A stretch of 64,000 nucleotides of DNA from contig CAVNZM010000008.1 of assembly GCA_963693365.1 (NCBI GenBank), positions 5,084,001 to 5,148,000 on the forward strand. Direction: 5' to 3'. Both the position numbers and the translations under genes were made by a program. Below, one piece after another: positions 11,617 through 23,119 of this stretch. How positions within the stretch are numbered: position 1 is the stretch's first letter; every line of letters starts with the position of its first letter. The notes under the pieces were generated by a model. It did no database searches. It saw nothing but the letters and a program-made list of their open reading frames with translations, and was not told the DNA's origin. Source of the DNA: Amoebidium appalachense. Lineage: Eukaryota > Ichthyosporea.

Positions 11617-13248
11617 TTAGGAAATCACAAACGGCACGTGCGCGTGTGGTGCCTCGCCCCCATTGTAGCTATTTATAGTCTGCGACCTCCTCCACCCACA
11701 CCCCTCCTCCCTGTCACGTGACCCACCCCCACCCCCCCTTAAGGTTCCCAGCGCCTGCAGCGCACGTGCCGTCCTCTGGTCCAATGGCGCCTGCCCCATC
11801 AAATTTCCCAAATCTTTTGCTGTCGCATACTCCCTTAACGCAAAATAGTGTGTGGCGTATTCCCGCGGGCTGGCACCAAGATCATAGTCTAGCAACTGAA
11901 GGACGGTCTTTTCTACGGCGTTAAGGTGCATGACGTCGACCTTAAACACGTCCTGTAGATCCACCAACCAGACGGCGGCGTCGTCCTGCGCCTTTGCGGC
12001 CAATAGGACACAGCCAATCAAAAGCCACTTCCACGTGTGCGCACGTGCCATAACTCTCGCCCTGAGGCTTATCCGGTCCAGGTATACAAGAGATATCAGG
12101 GCCACACCTCCCTCAAAGTCGAGCTCCTTAAACAGCGACGTTAGGAAGTGGTGCACCTCTCCTTCCCGGATAATATTGGCAACACGATGAGCGCCATCTG
12201 AGGTAATTTCGTCGTTGGGAGGGGTTTTTTTCACATACTCGAGGGGGTGTTCGGTCTCCCACAGAGTGGATGGTGGGTCGGAGCATTGGGTGATGTCGTT
12301 TACGGTTCGGGTTAAAGCACGTGCCATGCACCGGAGAATCACCTCCCGCCTGGGCACGCCTATGGTGGTGTCTGCATGTACCGATGAGCAACTGTTTGCG
12401 CGCACCAGCCGACCCTTTTTAACCCCGCTAAGGTGCTGATACGACGAAGGTTTACCCGCCGTTACAGGTGAGTAAAAGGGTGCCTGCGGCCCAAGGTTCG
12501 TATAACGATCACTGATGTGTGCCACAGAGGAAGATCTCCGTGTAAGTCTGCGGCCGTGCGTGTGCGTGCGTATATGCTCGTGGTGTGTGTGTTTGTGCTC
12601 ATGGTGTGCGTGATCGGTGCTTCCATGTTCTGTTGGTACTTTTGTGGCGGATTTTTTGCCCTCCTCCCCCTTCTCTTCTTTGCCACCACCACTACTACTG
12701 GGAGCAAGACCCAGTGCCCTATTCACCCACAAAGGCAATGCGTCCTGTGTTTTAACGTCCGTTTGGCTTGAAGTTCGTTTTCTTGTTAGAGTAGCAGACG
12801 AAAAGGACCTACACATACGGGCACCAATACTCTCGCCGGGGGTAGATGCATCCGCAGCTGTACCACCTGAACTACTCGGGCGCTTTTTCGTCAATGTGCT
12901 GGACACATGCTTCAACCCTTTTAGCAGTGTATTGCCGCTGGTCGCGTGCTCTGATGCTAGTGATGGGGTGGGTAAAGGGTTGCTGTGTGTTTCAGACTGA
13001 GCTTCCTCGGAGAGATCCTTACAAGTGGTGCTATGATCACTAAACAGTTGGATCACTTGGGGTATGCTGGGCGCGGATCTACCCTTCGCTACGGGTTTTG
13101 GGGTTCCCTGACTTAGTTTTTTTGCGTCTGTGCGTTTTTGTTTCGTGTCATGGTCTGTGTCATGTTCATTCTCGTGTACTGGTTCAAGCGAGTCCGAGCT
13201 GATACCAGGTGACCCGGGCTCCCGGCGGGGAAAAAGTGTGAACTTCAT
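11617..13248 (-). CDS. CCNY: Cyclin Y-like protein, intronless
   Basis: A 543-codon frame with no intron. The N-terminal two thirds is low-complexity, Ser/Thr/Lys-rich, with a His-rich patch near residues 209-232. The conserved part starts with RANSCSSVHADTT, close to the SCST...DDST segment before the cyclin Y box. A cyclin box follows at about residues 365-480 (ISLVYLDRI, WKWLLIGCVLLAAKAQDDAA, WLVDLQDVF, LNAVEKTVLQLLDYDL). The DDxAVW-type motif and the YATHYFALR helix match the cyclin Y/Pho80-like group rather than A/B/D cyclins. In animals cyclin Y is myristoylated and activates CDK14/CDK16 at the membrane. No N-terminal MGxxxS myristoylation motif is visible here (the protein starts MKFTLF), so membrane targeting may differ. 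Chosen start: the first Met of the frame. Confidence 0.85.
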   Translation of the reverse strand: MKFTLFPRREPGSPGISSDSLEPVHENEHDTDHDTKQKRTDAKKLSQGTPKPVAKGRSAPSIPQVIQLFSDHSTTCKDLSEEAQSETHSNPLPTPSLASEHATSGNTLLKGLKHVSSTLTKKRPSSSGGTAADASTPGESIGARMCRSFSSATLTRKRTSSQTDVKTQDALPLWVNRALGLAPSSSGGGKEEKGEEGKKSATKVPTEHGSTDHAHHEHKHTHHEHIRTHTHGRRLTRRSSSVAHISDRYTNLGPQAPFYSPVTAGKPSSYQHLSGVKKGRLVRANSCSSVHADTTIGVPRREVILRCMARALTRTVNDITQCSDPPSTLWETEHPLEYVKKTPPNDEITSDGAHRVANIIREGEVHHFLTSLFKELDFEGGVALISLVYLDRISLRARVMARAHTWKWLLIGCVLLAAKAQDDAAVWLVDLQDVFKVDVMHLNAVEKTVLQLLDYDLGASPREYATHYFALREYATAKDLGNLMGQAPLDQRTARALQALGTLRGGGGGSRDREEGCGWRRSQTINSYNGGEAPHAHVPFVIS

Positions 13249-14739
13249 CGTGCGCGCGTGTGTAGGTAGGTGTAAGGAGAACAGTAGTTATGATATTCCT
13301 TGTGTATGTTGTGTGGAGGGGTTCTTTAGTTCTGATAATCGCGTTGTGCTATGTAACTGCCATCCAAACATGTGTTATTATCTAGACCGATGTTGCTCGG
13401 AGACTGCAGACAGCGATGTTAGGAATTTCTTTCAGAGAAGATAAAGACCAAACCCTTCTTTCCCCGCACTGATCTCCCGGTTAGATTTTGTACACACCAT
13501 ACTGTGCTGTTAGACTGCCTCCTACATCTTGCACTGATGTTCTGTTTTCACCTTCACCAACAGAGTGCCTACAACTCGGCCTTGAACTGGTAGAGCTGCA
13601 GCCTGCAGGTGAACCTTCAAGTGAGATCTGCATACCTTCGCAACTATTGGTAGATCACGCACCGCTCTAATGGCTGTTAATTGGCTCAGACAGGGCTAGC
13701 CAATGAGATCTCCAAATACATTAAATAGGCATTCCATTATAGATCCAGGAGAGGTCGAGGCTCCAGCCCTGGCCCGGCCGCGGGGGCGCAACGAGCCAAC
13801 TTGCGGCGTTGTGCGTACGTGTGTGCAGTGTGCACGTGGTGGCCATCACGACTGCACGCTGAGGCGTCTGTGTACAAACGAACTTATAGTAGGTACGTGC
13901 GTGCGTGCATGCATGCGTGCGTGCGTGCGTGCGAGCGTGTGTGCGTGTGTGCGTGCCTGCGTATGTGCGCACGTGCACGTGTGTGCACGTGACGTTGCAA
14001 TTGTGACGTGTGGAATTGAAGCTTCCGTCTCCAAGCATGTGGTTGTGCACGCGGGTGCGTATGTACTACTGCTTGTGTAGTGAGTTTTTCAATGCCACTG
14101 TGCTTCCATTCGTCCGTATCAATGGATAATGACGTGCACCCTGAGCGTACCGTACTTACGTCGAGTGAGGCTGGGCCCCAGACAGTGTCCACAGCAACAA
14201 ATAGTGTGTAAACCCCTTATGGATGAGCTCTGCACATATCCACGCCACTACCTCCGTGTGCCTCATCATCATCGTGTGCATGTGCACGTGGTGTGCAGGT
14301 GTACACGTCACACACTGCGTACATGTGCGCGGGCTTTCTTTGCGTCATCAAAGTTTGATCAATACATACGCTTGACAACGCGCGGGTGTGTCATCTTCAT
14401 GTGACACAGGTTTTATTATGGAGTACCAGATATATATGTTTGTGGGAATGTGGTTGTAAACAGACATGCATGGCTGGGTCACTGGTACGTGCACATACGT
14501 ACGTACAGCACGTATTACTCAACAAATGCTGGTGAACATACATACCCGAGTCTAATCGAATCGGCTGGACTTCTCAACAACAATTAGCACGTGTGTAGCT
14601 ACACGTGTGCTAGATAACTTTGCAGAAGAAGCTAATTAGATATGAAAGAGACCAAACAAAGGTGAGATGTCTAAGAGGTGTGCATGTGTACTACATGTAT
14701 GTTTTGGTGTTGTAACGTTTTTTTTTTTGTTTTTTTTTT

Positions 14740-14785
<46 letters not shown>

Positions 14786-15213
14786 ATTTTACATGCGAAG
14801 TGGAATATATTTATTGGCTGGGGCCAGCCCACATCATGACAAATATAATCATGATTCTTCTAGCAGACACCAATAATGGCAGTTCCCTCCGGGACCCGCG
14901 GCATTGCTTCTCTGCACCAACGGCACACAATCAAATCAAACACCAACACCCCTCTCTACCCTCCCCACACCACATTTACCCTCTTTGCAATAACTGTTGC
15001 AGCCTATCTAGCAAACTTCGAAAACAGCAGTTCACAAAAGTGATAGGAGTGTATCAGGCACATGAGCATCTCCTCAAGTTGACACGTGCACAAAAGAAAA
15101 AAATATAGGGAATCCCGGTTCGAGCACTACTTTCCATATTTGGAAGCACACATCCCGGTGGCTCCATGTGTGTGCGACGTCAAAACCGTGGCTCTAGTCG
15201 GAAGAGAACATGC

Positions 15214-15263
<50 letters not shown>

Positions 15264-15398
15264 GATGGGGGGGGGGGGGGGGGGAAGGCGGGGTGTCAGT
15301 AATGGGGCCCTGGGGTAGTGTGTATGTTTGCGTTTCCCCTATGCTCAATTTTGCGCATGAGAAAATGCCCGGGGTTGGGGGGGGGGGGGGGGGGGGGG
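13249..15398. other. Intergenic, no gene recognised
   Basis: Holds a GTGC-rich microsatellite near 13900-13960, many CACGTG/GTGCAC words, and a T-run followed by a G-run at 14718-14784. The two flanking genes are both on the minus strand, so the cyclin Y promoter should lie at the start of this stretch. I see no clear core element. Confidence 0.5.
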
Positions 15399-15590
15399 GT
15401 TTGAATGCGTCAAAAAGTACGAAGTACACAAGAACAAACGGATAACACGATGCAGAATGCAAGCCATACATAAAGAGTATGCATAATAAGCAGAGCCCAT
15501 CCTCAGGGGGGGCCCACGTCATCCACAGTACCCGAGTTTCGACCTATTCCCCTCGTTAACGAAACCCAACTCAGATACTGTTTCACTGGG
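15399..15590 (-). repeat. Dispersed family A copy
   Basis: On the plus strand it reads G-run, TTTGAATGCGTCAAAAAGTA, CACAAGAACAAACGGATAAC, then CCTCAGGGGGGGCCCACGTC and AACCCAACTCAGATACTGTT. It is nearly identical to the copies at 17145, 40067 and 47873 and shares their 3' end. Confidence 0.9.
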
Positions 15591-16101
15591 GAGGGGTTCT
15601 ATTGGGTGACTGATTCCTGCAATATGGTGCCATAGAATGTAGGATCATGGCCCCATGGCTTCAGACCGAGCTGCAATCAAAATGCCTGCCTCGCCCCTCT
15701 CATTCCCTCCCCCCTCCCCCCTCCCCCCCCCCCCCTTCCCCCCCTTCCCCCCCTTCCCCCCCTTCCCCCTCCCTCCCGCCCCCTCCCCCAGCGCTCGTGT
15801 GTGCAGATGTGTGCATGTGCCTACCGGAGTTGAGTTCGATCTCATCAGCCAACTAACCACAAGCTTAGGGGCCCACGCACACCCGCAGTCACGCATGCAC
15901 GCACCCACACACGCATCAATGCATGCCCGTACGCAGGAACACAGGCATGCGCACAAGCATCAAAACGCACCATGCACAGGCAGATGCACATGCACACATA
16001 CTCTCACTCACTCACTCACTCCCACCCACACGCCCGCCCGTACGCATGCACGGGCACGCACACACGCACGCACACACGCACAGGCAGACACATGCATGCC
16101 C

Positions 16102-18324
16102 TTAGCGCACGGCACATACCTTTGCTCTGGTCAGGATCGAATCTTTGGATGGGTCGTAGGGTTTCTCTTTGGATGGGATTTCAAGAACAGCAGGCACCGG
16201 GGTTACATATTTGTCCAGCACATAGCGGATCTCATTGGCTATCTGGGGGTGGAATGAAGTGATTAAAAATCGAGGAGCACCACAGCACAACATTAAAGAT
16301 AGCACCTACATGCTGGTTGGCCAGCGCCACGTTAAAGAATGCACCTACATGCTGGTTGGTAAGAATGACATTATCGAGACACCCTCATGTTGGTTGGTCA
16401 GTACCACATTATAGAAAGCACCTACATGCTGCTTGATCATGATCAGCAACCCCATGAAAAAGGGGTTTCTTTTAACCCGATTTATGGCCCTTTCGGGGTA
16501 GGGAAAAATGCTGTTTATTGCGCATTTCGCCATTCATAAAGCGCAAATCTCTTTGGGGTCTTACCCAGCCCGGAATCCCAAAGAAACCCTCATTAAACCA
16601 ACCACCGCTTCTCCCATTTAAGCGACTGGGCGCCGAGACACATTCATGACGCCGCTTTGCTACCAATTGTTACACAGCCGATTAGCTCGAAATAGGCGAG
16701 AAAAAGAATGTCGGCATCGGCAATGTGACCTAACATGATTATGTCTTCTGATTGGTGAGAGACATCTGAGAAATGTGGCTCTCGGCTGCTCATCGCCCAG
16801 ACGCTAAAATGGGAGAAGCGGTAGTTGGTTTAAAGAACACCCCATTAACGACACACTCACATGCTGGTTGATCAGCACTGCATTAAAGACACACATACAT
16901 ACTGGTTGATCAGCACCCCATTTAACACACTCTTGCATGCTGGTTGGTTAGCACCCCATTAAAGACACACTTACATGCTGGTTGATCAGCACCACAGCAA
17001 TATCTGTCCGTGCAGTGAACTTCTTGAATGCCTCCTCGATATCCATGGCACTGGTGTCTGCACCCCCACAGTCAGCCACATCACACGTGAAAGAAAAGAT
17101 GCGCCTAGGGGGGGAAGTAAGAAAATAAGGGGGGGGGGGGGGGGGGTTTGAATGCGTCAAAAAGTACGAAGTACACAAGAACAAACGGATAACACGATGC
17201 AGAATGCAAGCCATACATAAAGAGTATGCATAATAAGCAGAGCCCATCCTCAGGGGGGGCCCACGTCATCCACAGTACCCGAGTTTCGACCTATTCCCCT
17301 CGTTAACGAAACCCAACTCAGATACTGTTTCACTTGAACATGAGTAGGTCACCCGTCTTGATCAGAGACGAGCAGGGTTGCTTATGCAGGCAAGGGCAGT
17401 GGGAAAGGCCGGGGGTTAAAGTTGCAGCAGTAAGCAGAAGCAAGAAAGGGGGATGGGGGAGGGGGAAGGGGGGACAGTGGGGGCAGTAGGGGAAGGCGAG
17501 GGGGTGGGGTTGGGGGGTTGGGGGGGGTGAGGGGTAGTAAAACTACAAGGCAAGGTAGGAGATGGAGAGGGTAAGATAGGCTGCATACATGCCAAAACGG
17601 GAACTCGGCCTGATTTAAAAAAAAATAAAGCAATACACAGGGATGCATACACAAGCACTTGTCGGAGGCATGTATACACATACACGTACACACGTGCACG
17701 CACCCCGGCAGGCACGCAGACACATGCACCCACAAAGATCCACCCTTCCGTTTACCCCACACCTCATCCACCTTCCAATGCACACATGCAGACATAAACG
17801 AGGGTGGCATGCATGCCAACATATGGTGCAACCACACACAGTGACAGACACCCACCCACCAACCCACCCACCCACCCACCCACTCACCCACCCACACCCA
17901 CACCCGCACCCGCACCCGCACCCACACCCACCTCACACCCACAATCACACACACACACACATACACACGCACACGCACACGCACTCACAACACACGGACA
18001 TACCCACACACACACACCCACGAAAACACACACAAGCACACCCACCCACCCACCCACCCACCCACACCTAACCACCCACACACCCACACCACTGCCGTGT
18101 ATATCCAGGCAAACATACCCTTCTTGACAATCATATAGTTCTGTCTCTTTTTCTGGTCCACGTCACCAACACCAGCCAGCAGAAACCCGGTAACGGTGTC
18201 CTGTATGCCACCCGTGTCAGTGGCCAAACCAAAAACGTAAAAAATAAAAAGGAACCCCGCCACCATCTTTCATTTCCAAAAACACCTCCCTGCATCCCTC
18301 CCTCCATCTCTCTCTCTCTCTCCC

Positions 18325-18361
<37 letters not shown>

Positions 18362-18558
18362 CCAGGTCACACTTACAGACCCACACCCTTCCTATACCGT
18401 GCCACCGTGCAATAAAGTAACCTCTCAAACCCAAAACCACCTTCCCCCCTTCCCCTTCCTCCCTCCTCCTCACATTTCCTTTCCCCTCATCACCCTCTCC
18501 CAGTGGCCGGGAACCTCACAACCCACTCCAACACAGTAAAAAACATTCTGCACGGCAA

Positions 18559-18589
<31 letters not shown>

Positions 18590-18709
18590 GCCCACCCCTC
18601 AAACCCCCCCCCCCCCCCCCCCCCCTGTTGCTTTCCCTTCCACTTTTCGGTGAACATAGGTCCCACCCTAAACTTTCCCTTTGACCATCAGACACACGTA
18701 ACCTCTCCT

Positions 18710-18741
<32 letters not shown>

Positions 18742-18745
18742 TCTC

Positions 18746-18783
<38 letters not shown>

Positions 18784-19393
18784 CCCACACAAACACACAC
18801 ACCAATACCATTCCAAGGTAGACAACAACAGATCCCCCCAAAACACACCCTCCCCCCCCTTTACATGTGTGCTCCAGTGTGTACCTTTTTGTTCAGCAAA
18901 GTGGAAAGATGGATAGGCTGGGACCAATACATACGGGGTAGAGAGGGGAGAAATACTAACAGGGTCAAGGTAATAGAGTTAACGAAAGGTTCATGATGAA
19001 AGGGTTGAATGGAGTTAATGTAAGGTTAATGATGATAGGGTTAGTGTAGATAGGGCTAAAGCTGATGGGTTAATGGCAATAGGGCTAATTCTGATAGGGT
19101 CATTACTGATGGTATTAATATTGGGATTAATGCTAATAGGGTTTGATGCTTATAGGGTTGATGCTCACAGGGTTTAACACTAAATGCCAATTGATGAAAG
19201 GGTTAATGCTCACAGGTTTTTTGCTAACAGGCTATTGGTGATAGGCTAAACACTAGTAGGGTAGGGTTAATGTTGATAGAATTAGTTTTAATAGGATTAG
19301 TTTTGAAAGGGTCAATGTTATGGTTAAAGGTGACAGGGTTTATACCTCATCGCCAATAATGGCAATTAGGCCATCCTTCGCTTGCCCCGACAT
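16102..19393 (-). CDS. ATP6V1F: V-type proton ATPase subunit F
   Basis: Exons: 19346-19393, 18119-18200, 16975-17057 and 16120-16242, with phases 0, 1, 0 all consistent and GT-AG introns. The product begins MSGQAKDGLIAIIGDE, continues DTVTGFLLAGVGDVD, then MDIEEAFKKF, DIAVVLINQH, and ends with IANEIRYVLDKY, VPAVLEIPSKEKPYD and SILTRAK. These are the subunit F signatures. The subunit sits in the central stalk of V1 and couples ATP hydrolysis to rotation. After RAK the frame either reads six codons to a stop at 16102 (giving VCAVR) or a GTATGT donor leads to another exon. A candidate 18-nt last exon (acceptor TTGCAG, product ESVTQ, stop TAG) lies near 15617-15634. Either gives about 117 residues, the usual length. 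Confidence 0.93.
16305..16996 (-). repeat. Microduplicated 5' splice-site segments in V-ATPase F intron 3
   Basis: The exon 3 end and donor, read on the plus strand as TTACATGCTGGTTGATCAGC at 16971-16990, recurs in degenerate form near 16311, 16345, 16383, 16424, 16858, 16900 and 16935. Several copies keep the ATGCTGGTTG core, and some carry the neighbouring CATTAAAGACACAC. The two clusters are separated by about 420 bp of unrelated, non-repetitive sequence. Confidence 0.8.
17145..17450 (-). repeat. Family A copy in V-ATPase F intron 2
   Basis: Same 3' end as the other copies (plus-strand G-run then TTTGAATGCGTCAAAAAGTA), extending through GTAGGTCACCCGTCTTGATC to AAGCAGAAGCAAGAAA. It lies about 90 bp upstream of exon 3 in the sense direction of the gene. 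Confidence 0.9.
18950..19345 (-). repeat. Degenerate GATAGGGTTAATG array in V-ATPase F intron 1
   Basis: About 20 loosely spaced copies of (G/A)ATAGGGTTAATG(C/T), period roughly 13-25 bp. In the gene's sense the units read CATTAACCCTAT, so each carries a TTAAC or CTAAC-like word. The array begins right after the exon 1 donor. Confidence 0.8.
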
Positions 19394-19469
19394 CGTCCCT
19401 GCAGTTTCACAGCATTAGCCTTGAGCCACCTCCCCCCCCCCCCCTCTCCCCTCCCCCATCACATCCTCC

Positions 19470-19508
<39 letters not shown>

Positions 19509-20606
19509 CCTCCAAAACCCCGCTCCTACACAGAAAGACATGTACACCCAGACACCCAGACAGACAAGGCACACTCAGATATGCACCCACCCACCCACCG
19601 ACCCACCCACCCCAGGCATACGTGTACGTGTGCGCGCACGTACACAGCAACCATGGCACACATGCCTACACACACACACACAAACCCACGAACACACACA
19701 CATACACACGCGTGTGCACGTCTCACACACGCGCGCGCGCACCCACCCACCCACCCACCCACCCACCCACCCACCCACCCACCCACCCACCCACCCAGAG
19801 AGAGACAGCCCCACAAACATACACACACAACCACACACACAGAGACACTCACAACCACACACGCACACACACACACACACGCACATTCACGCACACACAC
19901 ACATAATGGCTGCTTCCTACACAACCCCTGGGTACCATACTCCTCCTGGCCCTTCCCCCCCTTCCCCACTCCCCCCCTCCCCCCCTCCGCCTCCGTCTCC
20001 CCCCCCCCCCCCCCTACACACACACACACCATCTTGCCTTTCCATACGCACACCACCCAACCCAAAAACACAAGCATTCCTCCCCAACCACACCGGTCCC
20101 TTGGTTGGAATAACATAAGAGAGAGAACACACCAGAGGCAACTTGTCGACAGAGAAGGGGCAGCTAAAAGGATATCCCCACTTTGCTAGAGCTGATTCTT
20201 GCGCTGATTCCTGAATCCTCCCCCCCTCCCCTCCGCCTCCCCACGCCCCCCAACACACACACATACACACTTTCCTTCTTCCTTTCTTTCCTTCCTTCTT
20301 CTTCTTCTTCTTCTCCTCCTCGTCCTTCTTCTTTTTTGCGGGAAGCGGGGGGGCAGGGAGGGGAGCGGGGGGGGGGGGGGGGGGGGGGGCAGGGAGGGGA
20401 GGGGAGGGCTCCCTTTATTCCGTACACAACATTTCCATACCGAATCTCACCCAGGGAGAAAAATGTGAAAACGGTGAAACTGAGACCTTTCGAGTGTAAG
20501 TGTGTGCTATTTTTGGCGTGCTAAATTTTCCCCTATTGCAAAAAAATTGTGTATGTGCTTTTGTGCGTGTGCGTGCGTACCTGGATGGGGGTGTGTGCCT
20601 TGGTGG

Positions 20607-20697
<91 letters not shown>

Positions 20698-20858
20698 CGC
20701 ATGTGTGCGTGTGGTGTGGTGAAGGTTGGCGTCGGGGGGGGGGGGGGGGGGGGGGGGAGGAGGGGAAGCTGTGTGTGTGTGAGGGGGGTGTCCGGGGTAG
20801 ATTTTGTATGTGTGTATGTGGAAGGCCCTGTGCGAAAATACGTACTGAACGCCTGGTG

Positions 20859-20908
<50 letters not shown>

Positions 20909-21865
20909 CGTGCGTGCGCGCGCGCGTGCGTGTGTGTGTGTGCGTGTGTGGCTGTCTGTCTGTCTGTGTGTGTGTGTGTGCATGCGCATTGTGTGCGTGT
21001 GTAGGTGTGCCTGTGCCTGTGCTTGTTTGTCTATCCGTTTCAAGTGAGCGTCTGTGAGTGGGTGTGTGGGAGTGCATGCTTGTGCGCGCCTTTGTGTGTA
21101 CTTCCGTGTGCGTGTGCATGATTCTGTTTGAAGATGCTGCATGTGCATGCGTTTGCGCATGGGTGCGATCATAGCGTGTCACTACAGACCTAGCAAGTCT
21201 CGAGATCCACGCCAATCGTGCGCATCCTCTTTATAAGCTTCTAATAACCGAAAAACGAGAGTCTCATACCTGTCTTCTGTTGCCCTTGGCTATTATCGGT
21301 TGTGGCTTTCCTGTATCACTAGTTCACACTATTCTAGAGTGAATGTCGGTGCCTCAGAGAATCTAGAACATGTATTAGCATTAGATGGTTAGCAGAATAA
21401 TTAAGCCTAAGGGAAAAATAAGCAAACTGGTTTCTCTAACGAGCGTCCTGCTTGTATACACTTTGTTAGCCCTGGAGATGACTGCTTTTAACACACCCTA
21501 AGTCCACTACAAGGAACATTAAAAAAAATAAAAAAGAACGAAAACTTTTGAAGCTGCGTTTACACTAAAAATGAAGGCCTTCTTGCACCAAAAAGATGAT
21601 CGAGTACACTACCATATATGGTAAAAAGCTGTTCGACCAATCTTTTTTGATTTCAGATCTGCGATTTGGTTGGCTCCTGTAAATCTCCGATCTGGCGCGC
21701 GCCGAAGTTGCTTGCATCATGAGGGAGGGAGCCGGGGAGGAAGAGAGGGAGAGGGGACCTCTACTCATCTTCATGCAGTTAGGAATTAGTGAAAGTTTAA
21801 GCAATCTCTTCGTTACTGCACAAGCACAACACATCTGCACGCACACCCTTCTAAACACTGCAATC
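19394..21865. other. Region between V-ATPase F and the orphan gene, no gene recognised
   Basis: Divergent genes flank it, so both promoters should lie here. It carries C-runs at 19470-19505, a (CCCA)n tract at 19740-19797, a (GT)n tract of about 40 units at 20609-20690, a G-run at 20733-20757, and another (GT)n at 20860-20905. From 21180 the sequence is ordinary. At 21583-21601 the minus strand reads TTTTTGGTGCAAGAAGG, a word almost repeated at 30823. Confidence 0.55.
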
Positions 21866-23119
21866 ATGGTGAAGCCACCACCTTCTAGCCCCTTTCCCAC
21901 CCTGGGGGTAGACCACCTCCCTTCACATGGCTTATGGCGGGTGACAATACACGACACAGACGCTTGGCTTCAACTCATCGCTTGTGATGTTTCTCAAGAT
22001 GGCACACGTGAATACACGGCGCAAGTTTTCCATGAGAACTCCTGGATTACCCCTAATGCATACTGTGTTAGTGCTGGAAACTTTAGCAACAAGTGGCGCT
22101 CTTTGATACGCATGATCGGATTTGGCGTTGATGGTAGAGGAAGGCTAGTCACACATCACCCCGCGTACAAGAGCGGTGAAAGCGTTAGCGAGGGGGTGTC
22201 GTTACAGCACGTGTGTGCTGCGTTCAACCCACCCATCATTCTCTCGCGAAAGCCGCCAAGACCTCTGGTGGACGCAACGGGGGCGCTAGTAGACGGGCCG
22301 TTTGTGGGGAAAGCAAGGGGAAGCTTGAGTGGGCAAGTGGGTGATAAAACGCCACAAAGAGATGGCAAAGAAAACATAAGTGTTAACACAGACGAGAAAG
22401 AAAGATATCGGCGGGGTGGGACAGCCATCCGGCGTTTGGTGAAGGCATATAAAGGCCCGGTTCCCCAAGTGTCGCCTCTACCCCCATCAAGAGCGCCTGT
22501 GAACGACCAAGAAACAAAATCGGAGGTTGATTCGACAAATGGCGACCTGGATAGCAAGGAATCGGATAGCAGGGAGAAGCCGGAGGAAGTGGGAGCGGAG
22601 AATGAGGACGGGGAGGGGAAAGTGAAGAAGAGGGGTAGGAATGCTGACATCGAATTAGACACAGGAAAACCTGGCGAAAAGAGTACAAGAAAACGGCAGC
22701 GCGAGGAGCGGGAACAGCAGACACACACCCAGAACGGGAAAACTCGGTTGACGTTTGACGATAGTTTGTCGGCTCGCTTGGAGAGTTTCATCGCTGCAGA
22801 GGTTTCAAGGGAGGCAGGAAAGCTGAAAACTGAGAACGCACGTCTGAAACAGGAAATAGCGAGGTGGGAAAAGAGGGAGGCGGAGTTGAAAAGGAGAGAA
22901 CAGGCGGTGAAGGAGAAAGAAGGTGCACGGGGGGAAGGGGAGGGGGGGCAGAGTGGAGGAGACGGTGAGAATCTACGAAAGAAGTTGCAGCCGCTGTTGC
23001 TTGCACCGGGTGGGTTGAAGGCACTGGGAGAGAAGCAGCTGGAAATTGCACGACTGCTCGAGTCCCACCTGAAAGAGGTGTTTCCTGAATATGCGGACGG
23101 GGAGGGGCTACCCCTGTAA
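21866..23119 (+). CDS. Orphan protein with coiled coil, probably nuclear, intronless
   Basis: The start at 21866 (CAATCATGGTG, a good Kozak context) is preferred over the in-frame Met at 21719, giving 417 residues. I do not recognise the family. Residues about 15-120 form a compact domain with LWRVTIHDTDAWLQLIACDV, FHENSWITPNAYCVSAGNFS and KWRSLIRMIGFGVDGRGRLV. The middle (about 150-290) is charged and disordered, with basic clusters KKRGRNAD and RKRQREERE that could be nuclear localisation signals. Residues about 300-352 form a strong coiled coil (RLESFIAAEV..., LKTENARLKQEIARWEKREA). A C-terminal helix (GLKALGEKQLEIARLLESHL) ends the protein. It could be a chromatin or transcription regulator; that is inference from composition only. 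Confidence 0.75.
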   Translation: MVKPPPSSPFPTLGVDHLPSHGLWRVTIHDTDAWLQLIACDVSQDGTREYTAQVFHENSWITPNAYCVSAGNFSNKWRSLIRMIGFGVDGRGRLVTHHPAYKSGESVSEGVSLQHVCAAFNPPIILSRKPPRPLVDATGALVDGPFVGKARGSLSGQVGDKTPQRDGKENISVNTDEKERYRRGGTAIRRLVKAYKGPVPQVSPLPPSRAPVNDQETKSEVDSTNGDLDSKESDSREKPEEVGAENEDGEGKVKKRGRNADIELDTGKPGEKSTRKRQREEREQQTHTQNGKTRLTFDDSLSARLESFIAAEVSREAGKLKTENARLKQEIARWEKREAELKRREQAVKEKEGARGEGEGGQSGGDGENLRKKLQPLLLAPGGLKALGEKQLEIARLLESHLKEVFPEYADGEGLPL

